Positions 26,024 through 34,317 of a stretch of 38,449 bases of DNA are shown piece by piece. This stretch comes from Acetobacter pomorum. Lineage in GTDB: Bacteria > Pseudomonadota > Alphaproteobacteria > Acetobacterales > Acetobacteraceae. Every line of letters begins with the position of its first letter. Position 1 is the stretch's first letter. Made by a program: the position numbers and the translations under genes. The stretch spans positions 1-38,449 of the forward strand of contig NZ_PEBQ01000153.1 of assembly GCF_002738225.1 (NCBI RefSeq), read 5' to 3'. The notes below the pieces were generated by a model. The model worked only from the letters and a program-made list of their open reading frames with translations, made no database searches and was not told the origin of the DNA.

Positions 26024-27226
26024 ATGCCGGGTTTTGCAGATAGACTTAACGGAATTGCCATTTCAGCTTCAGCCGCAATGACGGATAAAGCAACGGCTTT
26101 GAAGGCTGAAGGTATTCGGGTCATTAGCCTGTCATCTGGTGAGCCGGATTTCCCTACGCCACCGCATGTTGTTGAAGCAGCGGTTGAGGCTGCGCGTGGG
26201 GGTGATACAAAATATCCCCCACAGTCTGGAAAGCATGCACTTAAAAAAGCTGTTCAAAACAAATTTTTGCGTGAAAACAATCTGGATTATGCGCTGGATG
26301 AAATTCTGATCGCCAATGGTGGCAAGCAGATTATTTTTGATGCCATTATGGCAACCTGTAATACGGGTGATGAGGTTGTTCTGCCAACACCTTACTGGAT
26401 CAGTTATGCTGATCAAGCGCGTCTTGCCGGCGCAAGTGTTGTGCAAGTACCTTGTAAGGCAGAAAATGGTTTCAGCCTTCGTGCAGAAGATCTGGATCGT
26501 GCCATTACGGAACGCACTAAATGGGTCATTCTGAATTTTCCCAATAATCCATCTGGTGCCTGTTGTTCCCGTGCAGATATGGAAGCCATTGCAGCAGTTT
26601 TGCTCAAGTATCCTGATGTCTGGATTATGACAGACGATATATATGAGCATCTTGTTTATGATGACTTTAAATTCTGCACGATAGCGGAGGTTGAGCCGCG
26701 TTTGAAGGATCGGGTTCTTACGGTTAATGGTGTCTCCAAGGCATATGCCATGACAGGATGGCGTGTTGGATATTGTGGTGGCCCTAAAAACCTGGTTGCC
26801 GCTATGAACAATATGCAAGGTCAGTCAACAAGCGGGATTAACACAATAGCGCAGGCTGCAGCCGTAGCCGCTTTGGAAGGGCCGCAGGATTTTCTGAAAG
26901 ATCGCGCACGTGAATATCAAACACGTCGTGATCTTGTAGTCGATCTTCTTAATGCTATTCCCAACATTTATTGTCATAAGCCTCAGGGGGCTTTTTACGT
27001 ATACGCAGATATTGGCGCATGCATGAATAAGGTTTCTGCTGCAGGACGAGTTATTGCAACGGATACAGACTTTGTAATGGGGCTTCTTGAAGAACAGCAG
27101 GTAGCTACAGTGCAGGGAACGGCATATGGAATGAGCCCGTTTTTCCGTATTTCTTATGCGACAGATGTTGAAACATTGCGCGAAGGTTGTGATCGGATTG
27201 CAAAGTTTGTAGGAGGCTTAAAGTAA
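26024..27226 (+). CDS. Aspartate-type aminotransferase (class I, subgroup Ib)
   Basis: A 400-residue cytosolic PLP transaminase. Visible elements are LSSGEPDFPTP (36-46), ANGGKQIIFDA (97-107), the NFPNNPSG substrate/cofactor loop (171-178), Asp and Tyr in TDDIYEHLVYDD, and the PLP lysine Lys239 in NGVSKAYAMTGWRVGY. The C-terminal substrate Arg is present in FFRISYA. The length and motifs fit the aspartate/prephenate transaminase Ib group. ATG 26024 is preceded by CGGAG at 8 bases; the longer TTG reading from 25973 is unlikely. It is divergent from LysR and ends at a strong shared terminator. In this setting it could transaminate glutamate or aspartate formed from ring opening, which is an inference. 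Confidence 0.92.
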   Translation: MPGFADRLNGIAISASAAMTDKATALKAEGIRVISLSSGEPDFPTPPHVVEAAVEAARGGDTKYPPQSGKHALKKAVQNKFLRENNLDYALDEILIANGGKQIIFDAIMATCNTGDEVVLPTPYWISYADQARLAGASVVQVPCKAENGFSLRAEDLDRAITERTKWVILNFPNNPSGACCSRADMEAIAAVLLKYPDVWIMTDDIYEHLVYDDFKFCTIAEVEPRLKDRVLTVNGVSKAYAMTGWRVGYCGGPKNLVAAMNNMQGQSTSGINTIAQAAAVAALEGPQDFLKDRAREYQTRRDLVVDLLNAIPNIYCHKPQGAFYVYADIGACMNKVSAAGRVIATDTDFVMGLLEEQQVATVQGTAYGMSPFFRISYATDVETLREGCDRIAKFVGGLK

Positions 27227-27252
27227 GGGAATATTTGTTTTTGAAGTTCTGC

Positions 27253-27288
27253 AAACATTCCCATCCTTACATGGATGGGAATGTTTTT
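27253..27288. terminator. Bidirectional terminator between aminotransferase and carrier-like genes
   Basis: A perfect 14-bp stem (27253-27266 with 27273-27286) around loop TTACAT, ending in TTTTT on the plus strand and AAA on the left side. It lies between two convergent genes. Confidence 0.85.
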
Positions 27289-27321
27289 GTCATTATAAAG
27301 AATTTTAAAAAGTACAAAATT

Positions 27322-27774
27322 TTACTGCGATTGAATCTTTAAAATAGGCTGACCATACCCAACCAGATCACCATCTTTGGCAAGGATCTGAACGATTGTT
27401 CCATTGTCTGAGGCTGTAACGGGCAAGGTAAGGTCTTCAATTTGCAATATGGCAACAATGGCACCTTTGCAAACAGAGCTTCCAATTGGTGCGAATGTTT
27501 CCATGGTTACTGGGTTACATAGTAGCAGATGGCCAAAATAAGGGGCTGTAATAGATATATCTGTAGATACCTGCTGGGTAGCCACTATATTCTGTTGTAG
27601 GCTGCTTTCAGCTGGATTTTTTGCTGTTTCAACGCAAATACGAAAACGTGTGCCATGTGCATTGGAAAGTTCCAGAGAGTTTAGGCCAGCTTCATTTAAC
27701 CATTGACTGATTTGCACAATTTCTTCTGCATTTGGCAGGTTTTCAAATATCGGTAGAGAGAGAGGCTTTGTCAT
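27322..27774 (-). CDS. Biotin carboxyl carrier-like protein without the biotinylation lysine
   Basis: A 150-residue protein laid out like AccB: an N-terminal helical part (about 10-50), a linker, and a C-terminal biotinyl-type beta domain (about 74-148). The domain aligns without gaps over 70 residues to the carrier protein at 29137-29586 (TAP start, G at turns, QP near the end), but the carrier's EAMKV reads QIEDL here, with Asp114 at the place of the biotinylated Lys115. It can therefore not be biotinylated in the normal way. It is the last gene of the SDR-carrier-carboxylase operon, overlapping the carboxylase end by 32 bases, with AAGGA 8 bases before ATG 27774. It may be a structural or regulatory subunit, comparable in idea to plant BADC proteins, or a decaying duplicate. 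The reading frame is intact. Confidence 0.8.
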   Translation of the reverse strand: MTKPLSLPIFENLPNAEEIVQISQWLNEAGLNSLELSNAHGTRFRICVETAKNPAESSLQQNIVATQQVSTDISITAPYFGHLLLCNPVTMETFAPIGSSVCKGAIVAILQIEDLTLPVTASDNGTIVQILAKDGDLVGYGQPILKIQSQ

Positions 27775-29140
27775 CAGGGTTTTTCCTTTTTTCCAGCAAG
27801 TGTTCCAGATGGTGGATATCAACGCCACCTTTGAGAAAATCCGGGTCACTCAGTAATTCCTGATGAAGCGGAATGTTGGTTTCAATTGTTGCAACGCGCA
27901 TTTCATCCAAGGCAACTTTCAACCGTTGAATGGCTTCTTTCCGTGTCGCTCCATGCGCAATAACCTTGGCAATGAGAGAATCATAATACGGTTGCACGAC
28001 GCTGCCTGCAACAATATGGGTATCCATACGAATGCCGGCCCCACCCGGTAAGTCCCACCGGCTGATGGGGCCGGGAGAAGGCGCAAATGTAAATGGATTT
28101 TCGGCATTAATCCGGCATTCAATGGCATGGCCAGAAGTCTGAATAGCGCTTTGTGTTATATTGAGTGGTTTGCCTTGCGCAATTTCAATCTGCGCACAAA
28201 CAATATCAATGCTCGTTGTTTCTTCTGTAATAGGGTGTTCAACCTGTAAGCGCGTATTCATTTCAATAAATGCAAAAATGCCGTCTTCATACAAAAACTC
28301 AAATGTGCCTGCTCCACGATACCCGATATTACGGCAAGCCTGTGCGCAACGTGTACCAATTTCCGCAATGAGTTCTGGCGGAATACCCGGTGGCGGGGCT
28401 TCTTCCAGAACTTTTTGATGGCGGCGCTGTAGAGAACAATCACGCGCGCCTAACCACAGGGCAGTACCGTGCGTATCACACAAAACCTGAATTTCAATAT
28501 GTCTGGGTTTTTGCATGAAGCGTTCAAGATACAGGGTTGGGTTGCCAAATGCCTGTTGCGCCTCTTTACGTGTCAGCGCTACGGCTTTGATAAGTTCATC
28601 AGCAGCCCAAACAACCCGCATGCCGCGGCCGCCACCACCGCCAGAGGCTTTAACAATAACTGGAAACCCTACCGAATTGGCAAGTTCCAGAATGGCGCTT
28701 TCATCTTCTGGCAATGGACCATCAGAGCCAGGCACGCAGGGCACACCAGAGGCTTGCATGGTTTGTTTGGCCGTAATTTTATCCCCCATCAGGCGGATAG
28801 AATCTGGCGTAGGGCCGATAAAAGTTATGCCTGCTTTTTCAACGGCTTCTGCAAAATCAGCATTTTCAGATAAAAAACCATAGCCGGGATGAATGGCAGA
28901 TGCCCCTGTAACTTTTGCTGCCAGAATAATACCCGCTGCATCCAGATAGCTACGCGCAGCGGCGGCGGGGCCAATGCACAATGCAATATCAGCTTCCAGA
29001 ACATGGCGGCTTTGGGCATCGGCTTCTGAATAAACAGCAACGGTTTCCAGCCCAAGCTGCCGACAGGCGCGCTGAATACGCAGCGCAATCTCTCCACGGT
29101 TGGCAATCAGAACGCGCTTAAAGCGCAGCCGCGCGCTCAT
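27743..29140 (-). CDS. accC: Biotin carboxylase (AccC-type ATP-grasp subunit)
   Basis: A 465-residue biotin carboxylase that uses ATP and bicarbonate to carboxylate biotin on a carrier protein. Motifs are ANRGEIALRI (13-22), HPGYGFLSEN (84-93), the ATP-binding glycine loop KASGGGGGRGM (164-174) and EMNTRLQVEH (293-302) with the catalytic Glu, Asn and Arg. The length is slightly above stand-alone AccC because of a polar C-terminal tail of about 15 residues. The start overlaps the carrier gene by 4 bases. Near pxpBCA it is more likely a pathway-specific paralogue than the housekeeping fatty-acid enzyme; the symbol reflects the family only. Confidence 0.9.
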   Translation of the reverse strand: MSARLRFKRVLIANRGEIALRIQRACRQLGLETVAVYSEADAQSRHVLEADIALCIGPAAAARSYLDAAGIILAAKVTGASAIHPGYGFLSENADFAEAVEKAGITFIGPTPDSIRLMGDKITAKQTMQASGVPCVPGSDGPLPEDESAILELANSVGFPVIVKASGGGGGRGMRVVWAADELIKAVALTRKEAQQAFGNPTLYLERFMQKPRHIEIQVLCDTHGTALWLGARDCSLQRRHQKVLEEAPPPGIPPELIAEIGTRCAQACRNIGYRGAGTFEFLYEDGIFAFIEMNTRLQVEHPITEETTSIDIVCAQIEIAQGKPLNITQSAIQTSGHAIECRINAENPFTFAPSPGPISRWDLPGGAGIRMDTHIVAGSVVQPYYDSLIAKVIAHGATRKEAIQRLKVALDEMRVATIETNIPLHQELLSDPDFLKGGVDIHHLEHLLEKRKNPDDKASLSTDI

Positions 29141-29586
29141 GACAGACGTATGAGAGGCTGATGTGCCTCAACTTCGCTGCCGTCTGGCACGAGAATGGCT
29201 TCAACGCATCCAGAAATTTCAGTTTTAATAGGTGTAAAAACTTTCATGGCTTCAATCAGACCTACCTGTTGTCCGGCATGAAGAGTGTCTCCCACGGCCA
29301 CAAAAGGTGGGGCATCGGGCGCGGGAGATAAATGGAGTGTCCCATACATAGGGGCGGTTACCAAAAGCTCTTGAGATGACGGGATTTCTGCTGGCTCATC
29401 AGGAATAGGAGATACCGATGGTGTTGCCAGCAAAGTGGTAGAAACAGGAGTGGCAGAAGGTGTTGCATTCTGTTCCTGTTCTGCCCGCGTGATTTTAAGG
29501 GTCTGGCCGCCTTCCGAAATCTCAAGCTCACGGAGCGGAGCACGGCCAAACAGGTCTATCAGCGCTTTAAGAGCTTGAGTATTCAT
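29137..29586 (-). CDS. accB: Biotin carboxyl carrier protein (AccB-type)
   Basis: A 149-residue carrier with an N-terminal helix and strand (LKALIDLFG, LRELEISEGGQTLKI), a Pro/Ala/Thr-rich linker (about 40-70) and a biotinyl domain with the classical EAMKV motif, Lys115 being biotinylated by BirA. It should shuttle carboxybiotin from the carboxylase encoded directly downstream to a carboxyltransferase, perhaps the PxpB-PxpC pair encoded divergently. ATG 29586 lies 12 bases after the SDR stop with no strong Shine-Dalgarno site, so coupling to the SDR gene is likely. A TTG at 29598 is possible. Confidence 0.9.
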   Translation of the reverse strand: MNTQALKALIDLFGRAPLRELEISEGGQTLKITRAEQEQNATPSATPVSTTLLATPSVSPIPDEPAEIPSSQELLVTAPMYGTLHLSPAPDAPPFVAVGDTLHAGQQVGLIEAMKVFTPIKTEISGCVEAILVPDGSEVEAHQPLIRLS

Positions 29587-29598
29587 GGTTATCAGCAA

Positions 29599-30351
29599 TC
29601 AGGCTTTGGTGGGTTTCTTTGCAAAGTTCAGGCCGCCAACAACCTGCATGGTGGGCAATACTTCCATAAAGCTGACATTCATGCGTTGTGGTGCTGTAAT
29701 GGCAAATGCAATGGAATTGGCGAGATCTTCTGGCAGCAGAGAATCATATTCATCAAAGAAACGGCGCTGCGCTTCTTCCATATTGCCAATCAGGCGGCCA
29801 AAAACTTCAGTTTGCACACGGGCTGGAGAAATTTCCGTTACGCGAATATTTTTGCCGAACAGATCACAGCGTAACTGTTGTGAAAGGGAATGTACACCAG
29901 CTTTGGTGGCATGATAAACCGTGTTACCACCCGCAAAGGCATAATGCCCAGCAATGGAAGAAATATTCACAATATGACCGCGGTCACGGGCGATCATTCC
30001 CGGAAGAGCCAGACGCGTGAGTTGGAGAACAGCGCGCAGGTTGATGTCTACTAAGCCATCAATGTCTTCTTCAGTTGTATTGGTGATATTGCCTGTGCGG
30101 GACTGACCAGCATTATTGATAAGAATATCAATGTCGTGGTCTTTGAAAATGGCGGCCATTTTATCCAGATCCGCAACGCTTGCAGCGTGCACAATACATC
30201 CGGTTTCTTCAGCCAATTTGTCCAGGCGTGTCTTGTCACGCGCAACGGCATGTACTTCCAGCCCCAGTTCTCGCAGGCGGCGTACGGTTGCAGCGCCAAT
30301 GCCAGATGAGGCGCCGGTAACAAGTGCAGTGCGATTGGGCTGATGTGTCAT
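29599..30351 (-). CDS. SDR family oxidoreductase (YdfG-like)
   Basis: A complete 250-residue classical SDR. TGASSGIG (12-19) binds NADP(H), NNAG lies at 79-82, Ser131/132 and YHATK (Tyr146, Lys150) are the active site, and a PARV segment follows. It most resembles serine/3-hydroxy-acid dehydrogenases of the YdfG group. It is the first gene of the minus-strand operon with the carrier, carboxylase and carrier-like genes, so it should act on an intermediate of the same pathway; the substrate is unknown. Confidence 0.88.
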   Translation of the reverse strand: MTHQPNRTALVTGASSGIGAATVRRLRELGLEVHAVARDKTRLDKLAEETGCIVHAASVADLDKMAAIFKDHDIDILINNAGQSRTGNITNTTEEDIDGLVDINLRAVLQLTRLALPGMIARDRGHIVNISSIAGHYAFAGGNTVYHATKAGVHSLSQQLRCDLFGKNIRVTEISPARVQTEVFGRLIGNMEEAQRRFFDEYDSLLPEDLANSIAFAITAPQRMNVSFMEVLPTMQVVGGLNFAKKPTKA

Positions 30352-30687
30352 GGCATAAGTTCCCGATAAAATATGGATTGATCTACTTTTGATAAAAGAC
30401 AGAATTCACCAAGTCATTTCACATTAGAGATGAAATAATGTGTTGACCAAGATGAGTTCGATCTTGCGTCATAAGATTATCCAATGTGTCCGTGTTGTGA
30501 ATTGGTCATAAGATTATTGTATATCATCACACGAAGATAATGTTAGCCGGGCTTTGCTCTCTCCCTTTATCGTTACGCATACAATACGTAATGCCATGAA
30601 CAGGATGTCTTTGGTGATCGCTCTCTTCTTTCAGTGTTCGTGTTGTTTATGCCTCAAACTCAATCGGGGTGGTCAGGCGGTGCATTT
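30352..30687. promoter_or_regulatory. Divergent control region between the SDR operon and pxpBCA
   Basis: A 336-base gap without a gene. GTCATAAGATTAT occurs twice as an exact 13-base direct repeat (30468-30480 and 30505-30517, 37 bases apart), and CCAAT...ATTGG flanks the middle (30481-30485, 30501-30505). Two spaced identical sites between divergent operons look like regulator binding sites. AGGCGG at 30675-30680 is the ribosome binding site for pxpB. Confidence 0.5.
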
Positions 30688-31389
30688 ATGACAGATACTC
30701 TTTCCATGTTGAAAAACAATTCATCTGGCCATTCAGTAGATACGCCAACCATCAGTATGATTGGAACACGGGCCATGTTGTTTGAGGCCCCCGGTGCGTT
30801 CACCCTTGCGAACCAGCGCCGTATATGGGCTTTGATGGATGCATGTGCGGAGCGGGCAGATATTGAAGAAGTTATGCCCGGTGTTACCAATCTGATGTTG
30901 ATTTTCTCAGTCCCACCTGAAAATCCAGAAGCTGTGGCAAGCTGGTTGCGTAAGGCATGGGAAACATTGCCAGAAAAGCATATTAAAGGCCGCTTGTTTG
31001 AAGTGGGCGTGCGCTATGGGGGAGAATTGGGGGGAGATTTGCCTCGTGTGGCTGAACATTGTGGTATGTCCGCACAGGATGTGATCACCCTACATCAGGC
31101 TCCGCTTTATACCGTATGTGCCTTGGGGAGTGTGCCAGGGTTTGGATATCTGCACGGACTAGACCCGCGCCTTGCTACGCCACGCAAATCTGTTCCTTCT
31201 TTAAAAATGTTGGCTGGCACAGTCACAATTGGTGGTCCACAAGCCGGGATATCTGCTTTGACAGGACCAAATGGCTGGAATTCCATTGGATTTACAGATC
31301 TTGTGATGTTTGATCCTGAGCGTGATCCGCCAGCCTTGTTTGCTGTGGGAGATCAGATCCGCTTTTATGCTGAAAGTATCGAAGTGTGA
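30688..31389 (+). CDS. pxpB: PxpB (KipI-type), 5-oxoprolinase subunit B
   Basis: A 233-residue protein of the KipI/carboxyltransferase C-D family. The C-terminal half carries the family signature PGFGYLHGLDPRLATPRK, then GGPQAGI and GWNSIGFT. With PxpC and PxpA it forms the bacterial ATP-dependent 5-oxoprolinase that opens pyroglutamate to glutamate; the same fold is one half of the carboxyltransferase of urea carboxylase. ATG 30688 is chosen for AGGCGG 7 bases upstream; the longer reading from 30634 lacks a site. The end overlaps pxpC (GTGA). Confidence 0.9.
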   Translation: MTDTLSMLKNNSSGHSVDTPTISMIGTRAMLFEAPGAFTLANQRRIWALMDACAERADIEEVMPGVTNLMLIFSVPPENPEAVASWLRKAWETLPEKHIKGRLFEVGVRYGGELGGDLPRVAEHCGMSAQDVITLHQAPLYTVCALGSVPGFGYLHGLDPRLATPRKSVPSLKMLAGTVTIGGPQAGISALTGPNGWNSIGFTDLVMFDPERDPPALFAVGDQIRFYAESIEV

Positions 31390-32393
31390 TTACAGTTCTT
31401 GAAACAGGTGTACTCAATAGTGTGCAGGATGCCGGTCGGTTTGGCTATCGTCATCTGGGGGTAAGTTCTTCTGGTGTTATGGATCTGCTGGCTTTGCGCT
31501 GTGGTAATGCATTGTTGGAAAATGCTCCAGATGCAGCCTGTATTGAAGTGCAGACATTTCCTTTCAAAGTGTGTTTCGACAAACCGCTTAGTTTTGTTGT
31601 GACGGGAGGAGAGGGGACATTAACACTTGGCGAAAGAAAAATTCTTCCTTGGTCTATAGTTTCTGCCCAAGAAGGGGATATCTTGACAATTGATCACCCG
31701 ACCATTGGTGCGCGGATGTACCTTTGTGTGTGTGGTGGCATTGATGTGCCGGAGGTTCTTGGGTCACGCAGTACCCAATTGCGCGGCGGATTTGGCGGCT
31801 ATCATGGTCGCTCCTTGCAGCAGGGTGACCAACTTGCAGGTGCAGGAGGGTGTGTTGCAGATGGTTTTGGTGTGCTTCCACCATCGCTGGTGCTCAACGG
31901 TGCATGTAAAGCAGAAAAGGAAAAAACTGTAACATTACGTGCCATTCCGGCAACTGACTATTTCCTGTTTACGGAAGAGGCACGCAGGCACTTCTGGTCT
32001 GCATCATGGCAGATTACGGCACAAAGCAACCGTCTGGGTTACCGTCTAAAAGGCGGAGCACTGCATTTGCAGCATCCTGTTGAGTTGCGTTCTTACGGTG
32101 TTATTCCAGGACTTATTCAGGTTCCTCCTGCTGGGGAACCTATTGTTCAGATGGCGGATGCCAATACGGCAGGTGGTTACCCACGGATTGCAACTGTAAT
32201 TGAAGCTGATTTGTGGCGTCTCGCACAGGCACGTATCGGAAGTTACATTCAGTTGCAGCAATGCGATCAGACAGAAGGTTTGCAGGCGATGCGAGATGTT
32301 GATTCGTATTTGAATGATATCTGCAATACCAGCGCACTTTATAGAAAATCACTCATCAGAAGGGATACCGGAAAAGCCGGTAAAAAATCATGA
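31386..32393 (+). CDS. pxpC: PxpC (KipA-type), 5-oxoprolinase subunit C / biotin-dependent carboxyltransferase family
   Basis: A 335-residue KipA/urea carboxylase CT-domain protein. Signatures are SVQDAGRFGYRHLGVSSSGVMD near the N-terminus, EVQTFPF, and later QSNRLGYRLKG and GVIPGLIQVPPAGEPIVQMAD. It begins with GTG at 31386 overlapping the pxpB stop by 3 bases and overlaps pxpA by 4 (ATGA), so the three subunits are tightly coupled. It pairs with PxpB to make the cyclophilin-like two-lobed CT unit. Whether it takes carboxyl from the nearby biotin carrier cannot be read from sequence. Confidence 0.9.
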   Translation: MITVLETGVLNSVQDAGRFGYRHLGVSSSGVMDLLALRCGNALLENAPDAACIEVQTFPFKVCFDKPLSFVVTGGEGTLTLGERKILPWSIVSAQEGDILTIDHPTIGARMYLCVCGGIDVPEVLGSRSTQLRGGFGGYHGRSLQQGDQLAGAGGCVADGFGVLPPSLVLNGACKAEKEKTVTLRAIPATDYFLFTEEARRHFWSASWQITAQSNRLGYRLKGGALHLQHPVELRSYGVIPGLIQVPPAGEPIVQMADANTAGGYPRIATVIEADLWRLAQARIGSYIQLQQCDQTEGLQAMRDVDSYLNDICNTSALYRKSLIRRDTGKAGKKS

Positions 32394-33151
32394 AGATTGA
32401 TTTGAACGCTGATATTGGCGAAGGCTTTGGTCGGTGGACCGTTGCCAATGATGGTGCCCTGATGAAAGTGATTTCATCTGCAAATATTGCCTGTGGTTTT
32501 CATGCGGGTGATCATCTTATTATGGACCGTGTTGTAAAGGCAGCAAAAGAACACGGCGTGAGCATTGGAGCGCATCCTGGTCTGCCTGATCTTATGGGGT
32601 TTGGGCGCCGAGCCATGGTGGTGAGCCCAGGAGAAATGGAAGCCATGCTGGCGTACCAGATTGGCGCGCTTAAAGGTATTGCTGCCCAGCATGATATGCG
32701 CGTGGGGCATGTAAGTTATCATGCAGCGTTTGGAAATATGGCGAATGCAGACCAGGATTTGGCAGACCGTTTGGCACGGGTGATTGCTAAAATTGATCCT
32801 GAATTGGTGATGCTCGCCATGGAAGGACATCCTATTGATCTGGCTGCCAGAAAAGCAGGCTTAAAGGTAAGGTATCTTTTTTTGGCAGATCGTGCCTATC
32901 AGTCCAACGGTGCTTTGGTGCCACGTGGGCAGGAAGGAGCCGTTATTCATGATCTGGCTAAAGTAAAAGAGCGTGTCAAAAAGTTCTTGGAAACAGGTCA
33001 GGTCACCACAATTGACGGTAAAGATTTACCTATCCATTCGCGCTCTATACTTGTGCATAGCGATACAGCCGGTTCGGATAAATTAGCAGAGGCTATTGCA
33101 AATCAGATTAACGCAATAGGTGGAAAAATTGCTGCTGCCGATACCCACTGA
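32390..33151 (+). CDS. pxpA: PxpA (LamB/YcsF family), 5-oxoprolinase subunit A
   Basis: A 253-residue YcsF/LamB-family protein, the usual length. Signatures are DLNADIGEGFGRW at the start, SANIACGFHAGD (about 29-40) and GAHPGLPDLMGFGRR (about 60-74), which supply the Asp/His residues thought to form the active site of this deacetylase-like TIM barrel. It is the hydrolytic partner of PxpB-PxpC in 5-oxoproline cleavage. It is the last of three overlapping genes, followed after 118 bases by a DMT transporter on the same strand. Confidence 0.93.
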   Translation: MKIDLNADIGEGFGRWTVANDGALMKVISSANIACGFHAGDHLIMDRVVKAAKEHGVSIGAHPGLPDLMGFGRRAMVVSPGEMEAMLAYQIGALKGIAAQHDMRVGHVSYHAAFGNMANADQDLADRLARVIAKIDPELVMLAMEGHPIDLAARKAGLKVRYLFLADRAYQSNGALVPRGQEGAVIHDLAKVKERVKKFLETGQVTTIDGKDLPIHSRSILVHSDTAGSDKLAEAIANQINAIGGKIAAADTH

Positions 33152-33269
33152 TTTGTCATTTTTAAGCAAGACAATGAATTAGCTGAATAAGCAGTAAGAA
33201 AAGAGAGATGATTGTGCACGTAAAGGGACAGGAAAAAAGAAATCTGTTTCTGTCCAGGGCAGAACAATA

Positions 33270-34187
33270 ATGGCCATGCAGCATAATTTGGCACGGGGTG
33301 CTTACCTGCTTGCGCTGGCAACATTGTTTACAGCCCTTCTTAATGCACTTCAGAAAATAACAGGTTCCACTCTTTCTGTTGTTGAAATTGTGTTTTTTCG
33401 AAATCTCTTTTCGATGCCGTTTGTTATTGTTATCGCACTACGTGGCGGTCTTGTTTTAAAAACACATCATTTTGGTGGTCATGTCATGCGCTCTGTTGTG
33501 GGGCTTATCAGCATGATTATGACCGTTGTGGCCGTAACACACCTACCATTGGCTGAGCAGCAGGTTCTTTCTTATACACAACCACTTTTTCTCATTTTGC
33601 TGTCTATTCCATTGATGCATGAACGTCCGTCTGTACAAAGGTGGATTGCTGTTGGGATCGGGTTTGTTGGGGTTGTTGTTGTTGCAACAGGTAAAGGTTT
33701 GCTGGGTGCAGGGCATGGTACGGTACCGGCATGGGCTTATGCAGTGGCATTGGGGCAGGGGGCTGTAGGAGCTTTAACAACCATGCAGATCCGACAGCTT
33801 TCTGCGACAGAAAAAAGTACAACAATAGCAATGTGGCAAGCTATTTTAATGACAGTTGCTACGGCCATAGCTCTTCCGTTTGTCTGGAAAATGCCAACGC
33901 AGGCTGATGTGTTGTGCCTTATTGCTGTTGGTGCCTTTGCAGGAATTGCGCAGGTTTTACAAACAGAGGCTTTTGCTTCGGCACAAGTTTCTGCCATTGG
34001 GCCATTTGCATATTGTGGTTTGATTTGGGCTGCACTGATTGGGTGGCTGGGATTTCATGAAATTCCTGGTGTTGCCATGTTTGTTGGTGGCCTATTGATT
34101 ATTGGTTCGGGCCTATGGATGTTGCGGCATGAAAGACCACAGAAACAAAAAGTGGTTTTAGAAACAGAATCTTCATCTGGCGCGTAA
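33270..34187 (+). CDS. EamA/DMT family transporter
   Basis: A 305-residue inner membrane protein with two EamA repeats and about ten helices. VEIVFFRNLFSMPFVI and LAEQQVLSYTQPLFLILLSIPLMHE are in repeat one; QVLQTEAFASAQVSAIGPFAYCGLIWAALIG and a short basic tail are at the end. It is most like the RhaT/riboflavin-exporter-like subgroup. Position after pxpA suggests transport of the pathway substrate or a product, but direction and substrate are unknown. Confidence 0.87.
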   Translation: MAMQHNLARGAYLLALATLFTALLNALQKITGSTLSVVEIVFFRNLFSMPFVIVIALRGGLVLKTHHFGGHVMRSVVGLISMIMTVVAVTHLPLAEQQVLSYTQPLFLILLSIPLMHERPSVQRWIAVGIGFVGVVVVATGKGLLGAGHGTVPAWAYAVALGQGAVGALTTMQIRQLSATEKSTTIAMWQAILMTVATAIALPFVWKMPTQADVLCLIAVGAFAGIAQVLQTEAFASAQVSAIGPFAYCGLIWAALIGWLGFHEIPGVAMFVGGLLIIGSGLWMLRHERPQKQKVVLETESSSGA

Positions 34188-34235
34188 TTAGGAAGATATT
34201 TTCCTTTTGCCAACAGGTGAATTGCGTTCATAATG

Positions 34236-34249
34236 TTACGATATCGTAA
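34236..34249. promoter_or_regulatory. 14-bp perfect palindrome upstream of the MFS gene
   Basis: TTACGATATCGTAA lies about 70 bases before the MFS start codon, within an AT-rich intergenic region. Size and symmetry suit a dimeric repressor or activator site. A shorter copy, ACGATATCGT, is at 1642-1651. The cognate regulator is unknown. Confidence 0.4.
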
Positions 34250-34317
34250 GTAATATTGATGATCTGTGTGATGCAGGATGGTTCTTTGGGGCCGCGGGTT
34301 TGAAGGATAGAAAAGAT

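Noticed and set aside
26132..26818. 228-codon minus-strand open frame
   Set aside because: Antisense to the aminotransferase; rich in Cys, Asn and Ile with no recognisable domain.
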